Assembly: GCA_963682175.1 (NCBI GenBank)
Contig: OY821784.1
Coordinates: forward strand, 24,595,621-24,659,620
DNA: 64,000 bases
Origin: Triglochin maritima
Taxonomy: Eukaryota > Streptophyta > Magnoliopsida > Alismatales > Juncaginaceae
Direction of reading: 5' to 3'
Of the stretch, positions 33,679 through 45,446 are shown one piece after another (position 1 is the stretch's first letter; every line of letters starts with the position of its first letter). Below the pieces are notes generated by a model that worked only from the letters and a program-made list of their open reading frames with translations, did no database searches and had not been told where the DNA came from. The position numbers and the translations under genes were made by a program.

Positions 33679-34680
33679 CCAACCTGTGGCTAACCCCCGT
33701 GCTCAACAGCACTTGAACATGCAAAATGCAAGTTCAAGACCACAGGGGGGCAAGTGAACTACGTGGAAGAACCTGTGGACCATGTTAATGCCATTGTGAC
33801 CCTGAGAAATGGGAAACAGGTCAACAACCACGTATCCTTGCCAGAAAATCCATATGTGCCACCCCATTGTGGGAATGATGGTGAGAAAGAGACCGAGGGT
33901 GAGAGTAATACACCAAAGCCTCCTTCTCCGGCTCCGCCCAAGACATACCTACCAAAAGCTCCTTATCCTAGTAGGTTGTCTAAGAAACAGAGCGACAGTG
34001 TGGATAAAATGATGGAGATATTTAAGAAAGTGAATGTCAACATTCCTTTGTTAGACATGATTCAACAAATACCTCCATATGCAAAATCCCTGAAGGATCT
34101 CTGTACAACTAAGAGGAAAACGAATGTCCCTAGCAAAGCGTTTTTGGCGGCTAATGTGAGTTCGATCGTCTCGAACCCAACATACATAAAATTGAAGGAC
34201 CCGGGCAGTCCAACAATTTTATGTATCATTGGGGACTCTCGCATTAACAATGTTTTGCTAGATCTAGGGTCGACGGTTAACCTCTTGCATGCTTCTGTGT
34301 ATCAACGATTAAGCCTAGGCACTCTCAAGCCTACGAAAACAACTTTGCTGTTGGCTGATCGTTCGATCAAAGTCCCGTTGGGGGTCATTGAAGATGTCCT
34401 AATCAAGGTCGGCGATTTCATATTTCCTGTTGACTTCGTCGTCCTTGAGACCGAACCAATTAAGACTACCCACTCTCAGATTCCATTGATTTTGGGTAGA
34501 CCTTTTTTGGCGACGTCAAATGCCTTGATCAATTGTCGTACGGGACTCATGAAATTGCCGTTCGGGAATTTGACCGCGACATTCCATGTGTTCAATATGG
34601 CTAGACAGTCGGCATCTTTCGAAGACCCCATGGAAGTGAATCTTATCCGGGATTTGGAAGAAGAATTGGGAGAAGAGTAG
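33679..34680 (+). pseudogene. Gag C-terminus and protease of E5
   Basis: From 33754 the frame is open to 34680. It contains the pre-protease segment (IPLLDMIQQIPPYAKSLKDL) and the retropepsin-like domain LLDLGSTVNLLHASVY (about 34257), VIEDVLIKVGDFIFPVDF and LILGRPFLATSNALIN. It is separated from gag by a short out-of-frame stretch (33660-33745) and from RT by stops at 34678-34720. Confidence 0.8.
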
Positions 34681-34930
34681 CCCCCTGATTCATGAGAATT
34701 TAACTGATCACTTCATGGATGACTCCGATCATGAAGAGGACGGGGGTGAGTTGAGCAATGATGTGAATGTTGTTCAGTACATGCGAGCTCCTCCTATCTT
34801 ACATCTCGAGCTAGATATCACGCCTCGCCTTGAGGAGCCACCCACGCCTGAGCTCAAAGAACTCCCCAAGGAATTGAAACACGTTTTTCTTGGTCCCAAT
34901 AGGTCATTTCCGGTGATTATTTCATAGACG
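34681..34930 (+). pseudogene. Protease-RT spacer of E5
   Basis: An acidic spacer (DDSDHEEDGGELS, then ELKELPKELKHVFLG) open at 34715-34924 and ended by TAG at 34925-34927. The same stop is in E6 at 56907-56909. The RT region continues in the same frame just after it. Confidence 0.7.
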
Positions 34931-36859
34931 TTGACTGGTGATCAGGAAGAGCGCCTGATTCAAGTCCTAAAGGAGCACAAATCAGACATTGGGTGGTCCT
35001 TGAGGGACATAAAAGGGATAAATCCCGACGTCGTGCAGCACCACATCTTTATGGAGGATGAGGCACGACCACGTCGCGACCCAGAGAGGCGTTTAAATCC
35101 AGCCATGACAGAAGTAGTTAAGAAAGAGATCATCAAGTGTTTAGATCATGGCATCATTTTTCCCATTTCGGATAGTACTTGGGTAAGTCCTGTCCAGGTT
35201 GTGCCCAAGAAGTCGGGTATCACTGTTGTCCAGAATGACAACAATGAGCTTGTACCCACACGAATTCAAACTGGGTGGCGAGATTGTATTGACTATAGGA
35301 AGTTGAACGCGGTCACGCGTAAGGACCACTTCCCTCTACCTTTCATCGACCAGATGTTGGAGAGACTCGCCCGGCACGCCTATTACTGTTTCCTTGATGG
35401 TTATTCGGGGTACAATCAAATCCCAGTCGCCCCCGAAGATCAGGAGAAAACCACGTTCACTTGTCCTTTTGGGACGTTTGCTTATAGACTGATGCATTTT
35501 GGACTATGCAATGCACCTGCAACATTCCAACGTTGCATGTTAAGTATCTTTTCCGATATGGTCGAGAACTTCCTTGAGATCTTCATGGATGATTTCTCGG
35601 TTCATGGCACCTCCTTTGATGAGTGCTTGCACCACCTGAGCCTTGTTCTCAAAAGGTGTTCGGAAACGAACTTAGCCCTTAATTGGGAAAAGTGTCATTT
35701 CATGGTCACAAAAGGCATCGTGTTGGGTCACGTAGTATCTCCTGATGGTATCGAGGTGGATAGGGCAAAGATTGAGCTTATTTCTAAGCTTCCGCCACCC
35801 ACCTCGGTAAAGGAAATCCGTTCATTCCTTGGACACGCCGGTTTTTACCGGCGATTCATTAAGGATTTCAGCAAGATAGCTCGTCTGTTGACGAGCTTGA
35901 TTGCTAAAGGAACCTCCTTTGAGTTCACACCCAAGTGCCTGACTGCTTTTGAGTTTCTGAAGCGTGAGTTGACCTCCGATCCTATTATTAAGGCACCGGT
36001 GTGGACTCTACCGTTCGAGCTGATGTGTGATGCTTCTGATTACGCGATAGGAGCGGTTTTGGGTCAGAAAGTTGACAAATTGCCTCATGTGATCTATTAT
36101 GCAAGTCGTACTCTCAATGACACCCAGCTCAACTACTCCGTTACTGAGAAAGAGTTGCTCGCAATCATATTTGCGTTGGAAAAATTTCGCCAGTACCTCA
36201 TAGGGTCGCATGTCATCATCTACACTGATCACTCAGCTCTTCGCTACCTTTTGTCTAAAAAGGATGCGAAACCCCGTCTCCTGCGTTGGATCTTGTTGTT
36301 ACAAGAATTCGACCTTGAAATACGGGACAAGAAGGGATGCGAGAATGTCGTGGCTGATCACCTATCTCGCATCCCCATTGATCTTTCACCGGATCCACCG
36401 GTGAACGAGTTTTTTCCTGATGAGAACCTTATGGCAATAGCCTCACCCCCATGGTTCGCTGACATTGTGAACTATTTAGCAACCGTGGAGGTGCCGGCTC
36501 ATTGGAGACACAGTGAGACAACGAAATTCAAGTCGTTAGTCAAGCACTTCTATTGGGATGATCCATACTTATTTAAGTATTGTGCTGATCAAATCATAAG
36601 GAGGTGCATTCCTAACGACGAGATTCAGAGTGTCTTGTCCTTTTGCCATAAGGAGGCATTTGGTGGGCACTTCGGTGCCAAGAAAACCGTTGCCAAAGTC
36701 CTCCAATGCGGTTTTTACTGGCCCACATTGTTCCAAGACGCTTTTGCATTTTGCAAAGCATGCAATAGGTGTCAACGTGTGGGTCGCATTGGTAGACGAG
36801 ATATGATGCCACTCAATCCTATCTTAGTGGTTAACATGTTTGATGTTTTGGGGAATTGA
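34931..36859 (+). pseudogene. RT, RNase H and integrase zinc domain of E5
   Basis: A 642-codon open stretch. RT has [42 protein letters not shown] and the catalytic FMDDFS (about 35585). RNase H has [15 protein letters not shown], the [16 protein letters not shown] glutamate and [10 protein letters not shown], ending VADHLSR. The integrase HHCC zinc domain lies at about 36640-36780. The core catalytic residues of RT and RNase H all look present. A one-base insertion near 36850 shifts the frame at the start of the integrase core. Confidence 0.85.
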
Positions 36860-37732
36860 CTTCATGGGTCCTTTCCCCGTGTCCCATGGTCACACTTACA
36901 TCCTAGTGGCGGTTGATTATTTGTCAAAGTGGGTTGACGCAATCCCTACTCGTACTAACGATTGCAAGGTTGTGATCAAATTTCTTAAAGAACATATCTT
37001 CGCGAGATTTGGGATACCTCGTTGTATCATAAGTGATCGGGGGACACACTTTGTGAACCGATCCCTTGAGGCAGTGCTGAGGAAATACTCCATCACGCAC
37101 AAGTGGCCACACCTTATCATCCTCAAACCTGTGGCCAGGTGGAAATTTCCAACCGTCAACTCAAGCAAATTCTTGAGAAAACGGTTAATGCTTCAAGGAA
37201 AGATTGGTCGGTCAAGCTTAATGATGCATTGTGGGCTTTCCGCACTGCATTTAAAACCGACCTTGGCATGTCCCCCTACCGGCTAGTTTATGGCGAGCCT
37301 GCCATCTTCCGGTAGAACTTGAGCACCGGGCATTATGGGCAATCAAACATCTTAACATGAGTCTTGATGTTTCCGGTGCCAATCGCAAGTTAGACCTCAA
37401 CGAGTTGGAGGAGTTGAGAAATGAAGCTTATGAGAATGCCAAGATCTGCAAGTCCCGTGGTGCGAATCAAAACTTTTGAGGTGGGACAAAAGGTCTTGTT
37501 GTATAATTCTCGCCTCCACTTGTTTCCGGGGAAACTTCGGAGTCGTTGGTCAAGACCCTACATTGTTTTAACTGTCTCCCCTCATGGGGCGGTTGAGATT
37601 CAAAATCCTAGGAATGGGGACATGTTCAAAGTTAATGGACAACGCCTCAAACCATACTTGGAAGGGACCACGACAGAGGTCGAGGAGGAAGTCGTGCCTT
37701 TGCACGAACTCCCCACGGATGTGGTCACTTGA
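36860..37732 (+). pseudogene. Integrase core and C-terminus of E5
   Basis: DDE core pieces are spread over three frames: [20 protein letters not shown] and [13 protein letters not shown] in one, then [18 protein letters not shown] (catalytic Glu retained) in another, then [17 protein letters not shown] sequence. The C-terminal domain ([32 protein letters not shown]) follows and ends at 37732. At least four small indels (near 36850, 37110, 37300 and 37455), so integrase is dead. Confidence 0.82.
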
Positions 37733-38176
37733 TGTGATCCATCCCTCCTTTTGTTTGTACATATCTTTGTGTTGTGTTGAAAAAAAAAATATACGCTAAA
37801 AACCAAAAAATTGGAAGACCTATGTCATATTTGCCCTTTCCCTTGAATAAAAACGCATTCTCTCCTGCCCTACGTTTTATTCTAGCAGACGAAAACACCT
37901 TTCTCCTTCAGATCTCGCCTCCACCCAAATATTTTCCCCAGATCCCCTGAACCGACCGCTAATTAGCGGTTTGGAACCGCCAATCAGCGGTCGGTTGTTC
38001 TTCGTTTCCATATTTACTTCGTCTGGGTCTTTTATTTGGGGTTCTTTGTTGGTTTAGTGGTTGGGAGTCTGTGTTGCTGCGGGAATCGGCGTGCGGTTGT
38101 CTTCTCTCCTCTCGCGCCGTGTTCGTCTTCGTCGTAGTGTGCCTCGCCGCTAAAGCTCGCCAAGGTCGGTTCAGGT
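37733..38176 (+). other. Intergenic segment before ORF3 with palindrome pair
   Basis: Noncoding and unlike the E7 3' region. It holds a pair of gag-leader-type palindromes (37955-37991) and then a C/T-rich tract (38095-38160) ending GGTTCAGGTATGG, which would suit a splice acceptor just before the ORF3 ATG. It therefore resembles a second leader. Confidence 0.55.
37955..37991 (+). repeat. Palindrome pair before ORF3, 21-bp period
   Basis: ACCGCTAATTAGCGGT at 37955-37970 and ACCGCCAATCAGCGGT at 37976-37991, starting 21 bp apart. The second unit is identical to the gag-leader unit. Confidence 0.88.
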
Positions 38177-39070
38177 ATGGCCAGCCATCATTTAATTCCA
38201 GAACTCAATTTTGCCTCCCTGATTCTTGAATTCAGAGAACCCTTCTATGATCGAATCGTAGCTAAAGGGTGGTACCATTTATTGTATGAGGGCAATGAAT
38301 CCATGTACAGAGAGACTCTCGTACATGAATTCTTTACTAAACTCGAGCGTGACCAGACCGGTCCACTCGAGTTCAGTATCACTCTCAGAGGGGTGAAACA
38401 CACCGTGACACCCCAGCTAATCTCCGACGCGACTGGGATCCCCTTGGTTGATGAGCTCGCGCCCACCCACAATATCAATTTTTATCGATCTATGCTTGGG
38501 CGTGGGCAGCCTGTATCATCACATGGGGGAGTACCTAATGCGCACATTTACTCCAATGTGCACATTGTAGCCAGGTGGGTGTGTAGAAATGTGTTGGGCC
38601 AAGAGCGGACCTCAACATTTTTCACACCTAGTTTGCGAATCGTGTATAGTCTGATGGACGGTTCACCCCACTGCATTTGTCGAACATTGTTCGGCGTTTT
38701 GGTGAACGCCAGGCTGAAAGATATACACTGTTTGCCGACTCTGGTTACCAAATTGTGTGGCATGTTGGACATCCCACGATTTGAGCGCATACTGAGTCGC
38801 CAAGGTACCGACTTCGAGGTAGCAAAGATGACACCGTCATTTCGCCATTGCCTTCCTGAGGCATGGGTGCCTGACTTTATGGAGGAGGATGTTAGAGCCA
38901 GTTCCTCAAGCTCGTCTGTGAGCTCAGGAACGCTCTTTAACACCGACATTTCTGTGATGGCGGTCGAGCAGCAGAACGTTATCTTAGCCAAGCAAAATCA
39001 GAAGATCTATAGGAAGTTGTCGGCTCTTGAGAGAGGTGCCTCTTCGGGCACTTTTGGCCGCCATCATTAG
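38177..39070 (+). CDS. ORF3 of E5: putative plant-transposon domain protein
   Basis: An intact 297-residue frame on the sense strand between integrase and the conserved 3' noncoding start. The N-terminal 100 residues (EPFYDRIVAKGWYHLLYEG, LVHEFFTKLE, FSITLRGVKHTVTPQLISDA) resemble the helical domain called putative plant transposon protein, found in plant Ty3/gypsy third ORFs and gene-like copies; I recall this resemblance and could not search it. A serine-rich stretch follows, then a C-terminal amphipathic segment (EQQNVILAKQNQKIYRKL) that could form a coiled coil. There is no signal peptide or membrane segment, so it is not a classic envelope protein. E7, E3 and E6 lack it. It is open although gag-pol of the same copy has at least seven lesions. 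Confidence 0.7.
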   Translation: MASHHLIPELNFASLILEFREPFYDRIVAKGWYHLLYEGNESMYRETLVHEFFTKLERDQTGPLEFSITLRGVKHTVTPQLISDATGIPLVDELAPTHNINFYRSMLGRGQPVSSHGGVPNAHIYSNVHIVARWVCRNVLGQERTSTFFTPSLRIVYSLMDGSPHCICRTLFGVLVNARLKDIHCLPTLVTKLCGMLDIPRFERILSRQGTDFEVAKMTPSFRHCLPEAWVPDFMEEDVRASSSSSSVSSGTLFNTDISVMAVEQQNVILAKQNQKIYRKLSALERGASSGTFGRHH

Positions 39071-40369
39071 TCTGGTACACCCTATCCACGCATTGGCACC
39101 GTTTTGCCATACATTGAGGACAATGCATGGATTAGGAGTGGGGGGGTGTTTTCACGTTTGTACATAGTTTGTATTTTTTTTGTTTTCTTTTGGTTGTACT
39201 GGTAGGATCATGTTAGTGTGCCGCATTTAACATTGATATATCTGCTTGCCATGATCCTTGGGTGACTTGTCTTCTTTTGCTTGCCTAGTGCTTTAAAACT
39301 TTCACATTTCTTTCAAAATCTTCATGTGTTTGCGAAAGAAAATGTTTTTATAGGTTTTGCGTGTGTTTAGCATGTGCAAAACCGTTGAGAGGCAAAGTAA
39401 AATGAAAGGTCCCAAAATTGTCTTGAACTTGATGCATTAGGATATCTAGTTTACTGGCTTTAGGTCTTATCGAGTCGTTAGGATGCACCCCGGTTTTCCC
39501 TCGGGGGGCGTGTAATCATAGGGTTTCAACACTCAAACATTAAAAGAAGTCCACCCTCAACCTAGTGAGTCAAATAATTCGTGTCTGTTAGTATAGGGAA
39601 GTTTGCCGTAGTCAAGGGCCTTTAATCTCTTTTTGTGAAACTTAAGTGTAGGGGTTTTGGTTCCCATGTAGATAATTAAATAAGTGGTGTTCTCTCTTCT
39701 CGCACGACTCCTATCACTCGGGAAAGTAGGTCTGAGGGGACTTTGTGCCTGGTGCTTTCGAGTCATCTGACATGGGATGCACCGACCGAACTCCCGTTAC
39801 ACGGGTGGTAGGGATCGCCCTATGTGGAGATTTGGGGGAAGGTGTACATGATAGTGTAAGCCCTCATAGGCAATGATAAATGAAACCTGACCCTGGGAGA
39901 ATCAAACACCAATCAATAAAATGCTCCAAAGAAAAAGAAAAAAAATCAAATAAGAACCAAAATGGACTTTACACATTGTATCACATTCAGAAATCAAGGT
40001 TGCCCATGTCTTTCACTTAAGTCCTTAACTAACTTTCACGAATAACTCATTAGGCTAGGTGTGTGGACCTATTACATATATAGAGTCGACCCGTAGCATA
40101 ACCGCGTCCCATGATCGACAAAATAAGTCCAACGAGTCGTGTAGCTAGATTGATTAATGCATCTTGTTCGGATTTTGTGGGTATATCAGCTGAAAACCCT
40201 CAGGAGACAACACTCCTCCTCCTTGGTGACAAGGAGGTTTAACGGCTTGTTGCACGTGCTAAGTGCAACCGTGATTCCTACGAAAGTGAGTTAGGATTTC
40301 CTGTTTTTCGTATGCTTTTCTCTTTCTTTGTTTTGCTCGGGATTAGCAAAAGATAGGTGTGGGGGTATT
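39071..40369 (+). other. 3' noncoding region of E5
   Basis: Starts with the shared string near TTGAGGACAATGCATG and the tract AGGAGTGGGGGGG (39134-39146), and ends with the polypurine tract AGGTGTGGGGGTATTT (40355-40369). It is very similar to E3 and E7 throughout, including a hairpin (GTTGCAC/GTGCAAC) near 40248. Confidence 0.7.
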
Positions 40370-41749
40370 TGATTGACATCATTTCATGCTCATATTTGTA
40401 TCTTATATCCATTATCTTTCACCTAAACAATGCTATGTTACGAGTTTTATGTTTAGTATTCAGGAATAAATAGGTTTGATGAGATGAAGCATAAAAGGAC
40501 TCAAAAGCTGGGAAAAAGGACTGAACTGTGAGATCTGGGCATCAAGATGCAAAGGAGAAGGACCTGAATGCAAGACAGAGGGACCTAAGAGCAAAACAGA
40601 ATACTTCACACCATCATGGGGAGTATTTTAGCAATTGGATTCGGGTCGGAGCTCCAATAAACGAAGTAGATGCATCCAAGACCACCAAATACACAAAGAA
40701 AAGCCCAGAACAAGATTCAACTGGATCCAGATTTTTGGACCGCCAATTGGCGGTCTGGATCAGCCCAGATCCGCTAAGTTTTCTCCTGGACTTGTATTAA
40801 TGTTTGTTTAGGCTATGTTTGGTATTGGTTTAGTCCCACATCGGGGGATTGTCCCGAATTAGCTTTTTCCATGCCTATAAATAGAACTCTTCACCTTCCT
40901 TTGTAATCACTCCATGCTTGTGGACATTCTCCCTAATTGAAGTGGAAGCCTTGAAGCAAGAAACTCAATGGGGGAGATGCTACTGGTATTGTGAGTCTTC
41001 AATCAATGAAATTTTCTTTGTTTTGTGCTTCTTTTATTGTTGGTGCATGTTTTAGTTTAATTGTCTTTTATTAAATCTAGCTTAGTTAATATGTCTGCTT
41101 ATCTTAGTGTAATAGTTAGTGTAATGTGTAGTGAGTAAAACCACTCCCCTTTTGGGCGGTGGAGATGATTGTTATATATGCAATTAAGGAAGGAAGGATG
41201 TTTATTTTGAAATGTGTTGATTAATATGAATGCATGCTTGCTTGTTAGAATAGAACACTTCACTAGATGGGTTTTGCCACAAGTTTAAAGACACCTCCCA
41301 TGCTTGTTTAGTTTATTAAATAAGCAGCTTGTGTTTATGAATGTTAATCAAAATAGGCTAGTGATTTAATTGATGGGTTTTGCCATGATAAGTGGACACC
41401 TCTCATACATGCAAACACTACCTACACTTGTGCCTATAGGAAGATATTCTTGCCTCCTTATTGTGTATGTGTAGTCACTCCACCCCCTAAGGGTCTCTCT
41501 CTTACTGATTCCTACATAGTATCAAGTTTCTCTAGCTTAGTTGAAGTATTTGTTAATCTCTTTCGTTCACATTTGCTTCTTCGTAGTTAGCGTAGTTTAG
41601 TGTAGAGTAGCATAATCAATCTTTCTCCCCCAATTTTTGCCACTTGATTTCTGATAAACAAGAGGTTGCTCACCTCCCTGAGGATGACCCGTACTTGCCA
41701 CCGCTTCATCGCGGCCGTGCACTTTCGGTTTAAATAAAACGTTCAACCA
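40370..41749 (+). repeat. Middle LTR of the compound (3' LTR of E5, 5' LTR of E6)
   Basis: Same length (1380 bp) and ends as the first LTR. It follows the E5 polypurine tract and is itself followed by a primer site and a second leader-gag, so one LTR serves both units. Palindrome at 40739-40754, TATAAATA near 40876. Confidence 0.92.
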
Positions 41750-41754
41750 GTTTT

Positions 41755-41772
41755 TGGCGCCGTTGCCGGGGA
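41755..41772 (+). promoter_or_regulatory. Primer binding site of E6
   Basis: Identical to the E5 site, 5 bp after the middle LTR. Confidence 0.92.
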
Positions 41773-42930
41773 GGTGCCAGTCCAGACTCTTGTTTGAATG
41801 ATTCGAGTGGATTTAATTTGTGTTTGTAGTTTTTCTTTGTTTCAGGAGACTGGGGATAGCAAGGGGAGGCTCCTGAAGAAATTTCCAGACGACCTGAGCA
41901 CTTAAGACCGCCAATCAGCGGTCTGGTGAGCTCTGTTCATCTTTTAATTTCTCTGTGTTGTTGCTCTACATGATCTAGTAATCTGGGACTCAATTTGGCA
42001 TATTTTGACTTATAGTTCTTTCCAAGATCAATAATTAAAACTCCTTTAAGCAACTTGGACCCTAAAACGCAAAGCAAAAGACTAGCCATTCTTTCTTGTT
42101 TAGGTCATGCACCATGTATGTGACTTAAGCATTTAGATTGTCTTTTATTTTAGCTTTATTTTCAATTGCTGAGTGCTGGCGTGAGGTACGCACCTTCTAC
42201 TCTCATTCATGCATTTCGTATGACATGCAGTAGTTAGTAGGAAGTGCATTGCAACAAGTGTGAGTTGAGCGTTTGTTTGGAGAGTTTATTGCTAGATTAG
42301 GACTCCAAAACGATACAAAGGAGGGGTTGTCCCATAAAAGATAAGGTGGGGGATTTCATCACCCTTTCCTTCGCCCCCACAAACCACACTAATAAAGAGC
42401 CTAATTTTTAAAATCAAGTAGCCATTGGCCCTAAGGATTTCGGGCGCATTAGGAGAGTAATCCGGTCCCGACCGTCATGACCTGATCGGCGTTGCCCTCT
42501 TTGTCGATAGTAGGAGAGACAAGATCCCCGGATCTTGGCTCACTTTCTGGGCTTTGTGGTCCTCGTTTTAGGGAGGTGAGGCGTGTTGAGACCGTGTGAC
42601 CTCGCAGTTAGGCGTCGTCTAGTTGTAAGGACCTATAGCGACCTTAGGATTGCTTGAGCCTTGTTTGCTTGTGTGCTTCTACCTGTACCCATCCGTCGTA
42701 GCATAATGACTTCTTCCCTTCTCTCCCGAGTCATTCTTTCTCTCCTGTGTTCCCTCGTTTTCTCTTCCACGTACATTCCTTGTAAAAAAATAAAAATTTG
42801 TGCACCTTTGTGCATGCTTTCGTGGACACGAGACGAGAGTGGTTGTTTGACGAGGAGCGTTGTCAATCCGGCTTCGGTCATCGATTTCTCGACACCTTCC
42901 TCCTCTCGTGTCGCACGCAGTCTGGGTTCA
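41773..42930 (+). other. Leader of E6
   Basis: Almost identical to the E5 leader but with one palindrome unit (41907-41922) instead of two. Exactly 21 bp is missing. Confidence 0.75.
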
Positions 42931-43863
42931 ATGGCTGCTAATTTCCGTGAGGAGGAGCAGTTGCTGGACCCACCTGCTCCACCAGTGCTTCCAGTTGTTG
43001 TTCCCATACCTCTTCGTGATCGATGCTACCCGAGCCGTACAGCTCTACCCTCATGCATCGTATTGCCAGAGGCAAATGGGAACCATTTTGAGGTCAAGCC
43101 TCAGTTTATTTCCATGCTCCCTCATTTCACTGGGAAATGTGACCCCTATATCTTTCTCAGGGAATATGAGGAGGTCTGTGCTATGTTCAAACTGCAACAA
43201 CTTAGCACAGACTCCATTCATCTTAGGCTTGTCCCCTTTGCGCTTAAGGATGATGCCAAGAAGTGGTTGTACAGCAACCAGGCGAATGTCTTTAGGACTT
43301 GGGATGAGTTTCAGTCTGCATTCCTAAAAAAGTATTTTCCAAATCATCAGACTCAAAAATTGAGGAACGAAATCAATTCGTTCTATCAACATGAGATCGA
43401 ATCATTCCATGCATACTTAGAGAGGTTCAACGAGCTACTATCCTCATGCCCTAACCATGGCATCGAGTTGTGGTGCCTGTGTCAGATTGTTTACGAGGGT
43501 CTTCACATCTCGTCCCGAACGCTCCTTGAGTCCATGTGTCAAGGAGAGTTCTTAGGAAAGGATGAAAGGGAGGCATGGGCTTTCCTAAAGGACCTCGCTG
43601 AGAAAACCATGCAATGGGAGAGTGTAAGGGAACGACCTGCATCATCTAGCATAGGGGCGACAATCGTAAATGCAAACTCGACTAGATCGGGTGCCGCATT
43701 CGCCGTCGATACCACTACGGCCACCGAGGCACGCATGGCGGCATTAATGCGTCGTATGGATTCGATTGAGCTCCAAAACTAGCATGATGTATCTCATGTG
43801 TCTGCATCTGGTTCAGTTCCATGTCATTTATGTGGTAGGATAGGTCATATAGGGGGTGAGTGT
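42931..43863 (+). pseudogene. Gag of E6, 5' part
   Basis: Near-identical to the E5 gag up to residue 283, where TAG at 43780-43782 replaces a sense codon. Homology continues into the zinc knuckle and is interrupted by E7 at 43864; AGTGT (43859-43863) is the left target duplication. Gag resumes at 55221. Confidence 0.85.
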
Positions 43864-45422
43864 TGATTGACATCATTTCATGCTTATATTTGTACCTTAT
43901 ATCCATTATCTTACACCTAAGCAATGCTACGTGACGAGTTTTATGTTTAGTTTTCAGAAATAAAGAGGTTTGAAGAGAAGAGCCATGAAAGGACCCAAAA
44001 GCAGGAAAAAAGGACCTAATTGTGAGACCTGGGGACCAAGATGCAAGGGAGAAGGACCTGATCGTAAGACAGAAGGACCTAAGAGCAAAACAGGAAACTT
44101 CACACCATTATGAGGAGTATTTTGTCAATTCGATTCGGGTCGGAGCTCCACTAAACAAGTTAGATGCATCCAAGACCAAGAAACACACCAAGGAAAGCCC
44201 ACCAGAAGACCCAGACGGATCTGGGCTTTATAGGCCGCCAATTGGCGGTCTGGAACCGCCAATTGGCGGTCTGGATCATGCAAGATCCGCCCCAACTTCT
44301 CCTGGATTTGTATTAGTGTTCGTTTAGGCTATTTTTGGTATTGGTTTAGTCCCACATCGGGGGATTGTCCCTGATTAGCTTTTTCCATGCTTATAAATAG
44401 AACTCTTCACCTCCCATTGTATCTATCTCTCTCTTGGTGGCCTCCTTCCCTACTAAGAGTGAAGCCTTGAAGCAAAACTCTAGTGGAGGAAGGGCTGCTT
44501 GTAATCTGAGTGAGTTCATAATAAAAGTTTTCATTAGTTTGTTAATTCTTGCTTAGTTTAATTCCTTTAATGTTTTTGCTTTGATGCTTGTTTTGTTTTA
44601 TGCTTCTTTAATGTTTCTTGCTTGATTAGTATAGTTTCATTTCAGTATTATGCTTGCTTCTGTTAATATAGTTAGTGTAATGAGTAGTGAGTAGTTCCAT
44701 CCCCATTTGGGGGGTGGAGAAATATGTGATATAATCATGTAGTGTATTAAGTGTGTGTTATTTTTATCCCTTGAGCTTTATATGATTTCCATAACCATCT
44801 AATGGGTCTCCACTCTTATCTTTGATATGCTAATGCTCTTGAATGAAGCTTAGTTTATGCTTTGATTAGTGGACCTATTTTATGGGGAATGATAAGGTTA
44901 GGATATGGACGAAGTTAATGTTGGAAACACAATTTGTAGTGTATGAACTCTTGTTGCCTTTTCCTTAGCTAATGTCTTGTATGTTTTAATGATGTAGTCA
45001 TCTTAATTCATGTGGAGGCATAGTAGGGTCTAGTCTTTATACTTGAGTTCATGTAGCTTCATTCCAATCATTGTCTTGTATGTTTTAATGATGTAGTCTT
45101 ATCTTAATTCATGTAGAGGCAAGATTGGATGTAGTTTTATGATTTCATGCACTACATGTTGTGAGGAGCTTAATTGAACACACACACACACATCTTTATG
45201 TTCACATCAGTTCTCTACCCCCTTTGGGGTTTAGTTTTATTGCTTATCTTCATTTCATTTCAGCTTTGTAGTTTAGATTAGTGTAATACATCTTTCTCCC
45301 TTCTTTTTACCTCTCGCCTTCGAATAAACCAAGTGTCGACACACCTCCCAGTGGACGACCCGTATTTGCCACCGCTTCAACGCGGCCGTGCAGTTGCGGT
45401 AGAAATATAAAACGATCAATCA
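43864..45422 (+). repeat. 5' LTR of E7
   Basis: TGATTGACATC to CGATCAATCA; the ends form the inverted repeat TGATTGA/TCAATCA. Two palindrome units (44234-44249 and 44255-44270), TATAAATA at 44392, CA repeat near 45179. Confidence 0.93.
44234..44270 (+). promoter_or_regulatory. U3 palindrome pair, 21-bp period (E7 5' LTR)
   Basis: GCCGCCAATTGGCGGT and ACCGCCAATTGGCGGT, starting 21 bp apart. The 3' LTR has only one unit (54043-54058). Confidence 0.9.
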
Positions 45423-45428
45423 AGTTTT

Positions 45429-45446
45429 TGGCGCCGTTGCCGGGGA
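45429..45446 (+). promoter_or_regulatory. Primer binding site of E7
   Basis: TGGCGCCGTTGCCGGGGA, six bases after the LTR. Confidence 0.93.

Noticed and set aside
38177..39070. ORF3 as an envelope glycoprotein
   Set aside because: The position fits env-like genes of plant gypsy elements, but there is no signal peptide, membrane helix or furin-like site.
44234..44288. A third palindrome unit (GGATC...GATCC) in phase
   Set aside because: Its centre is 18 bp, not 21, from the neighbouring unit, and it lacks the CCGCC/GGCGG core.
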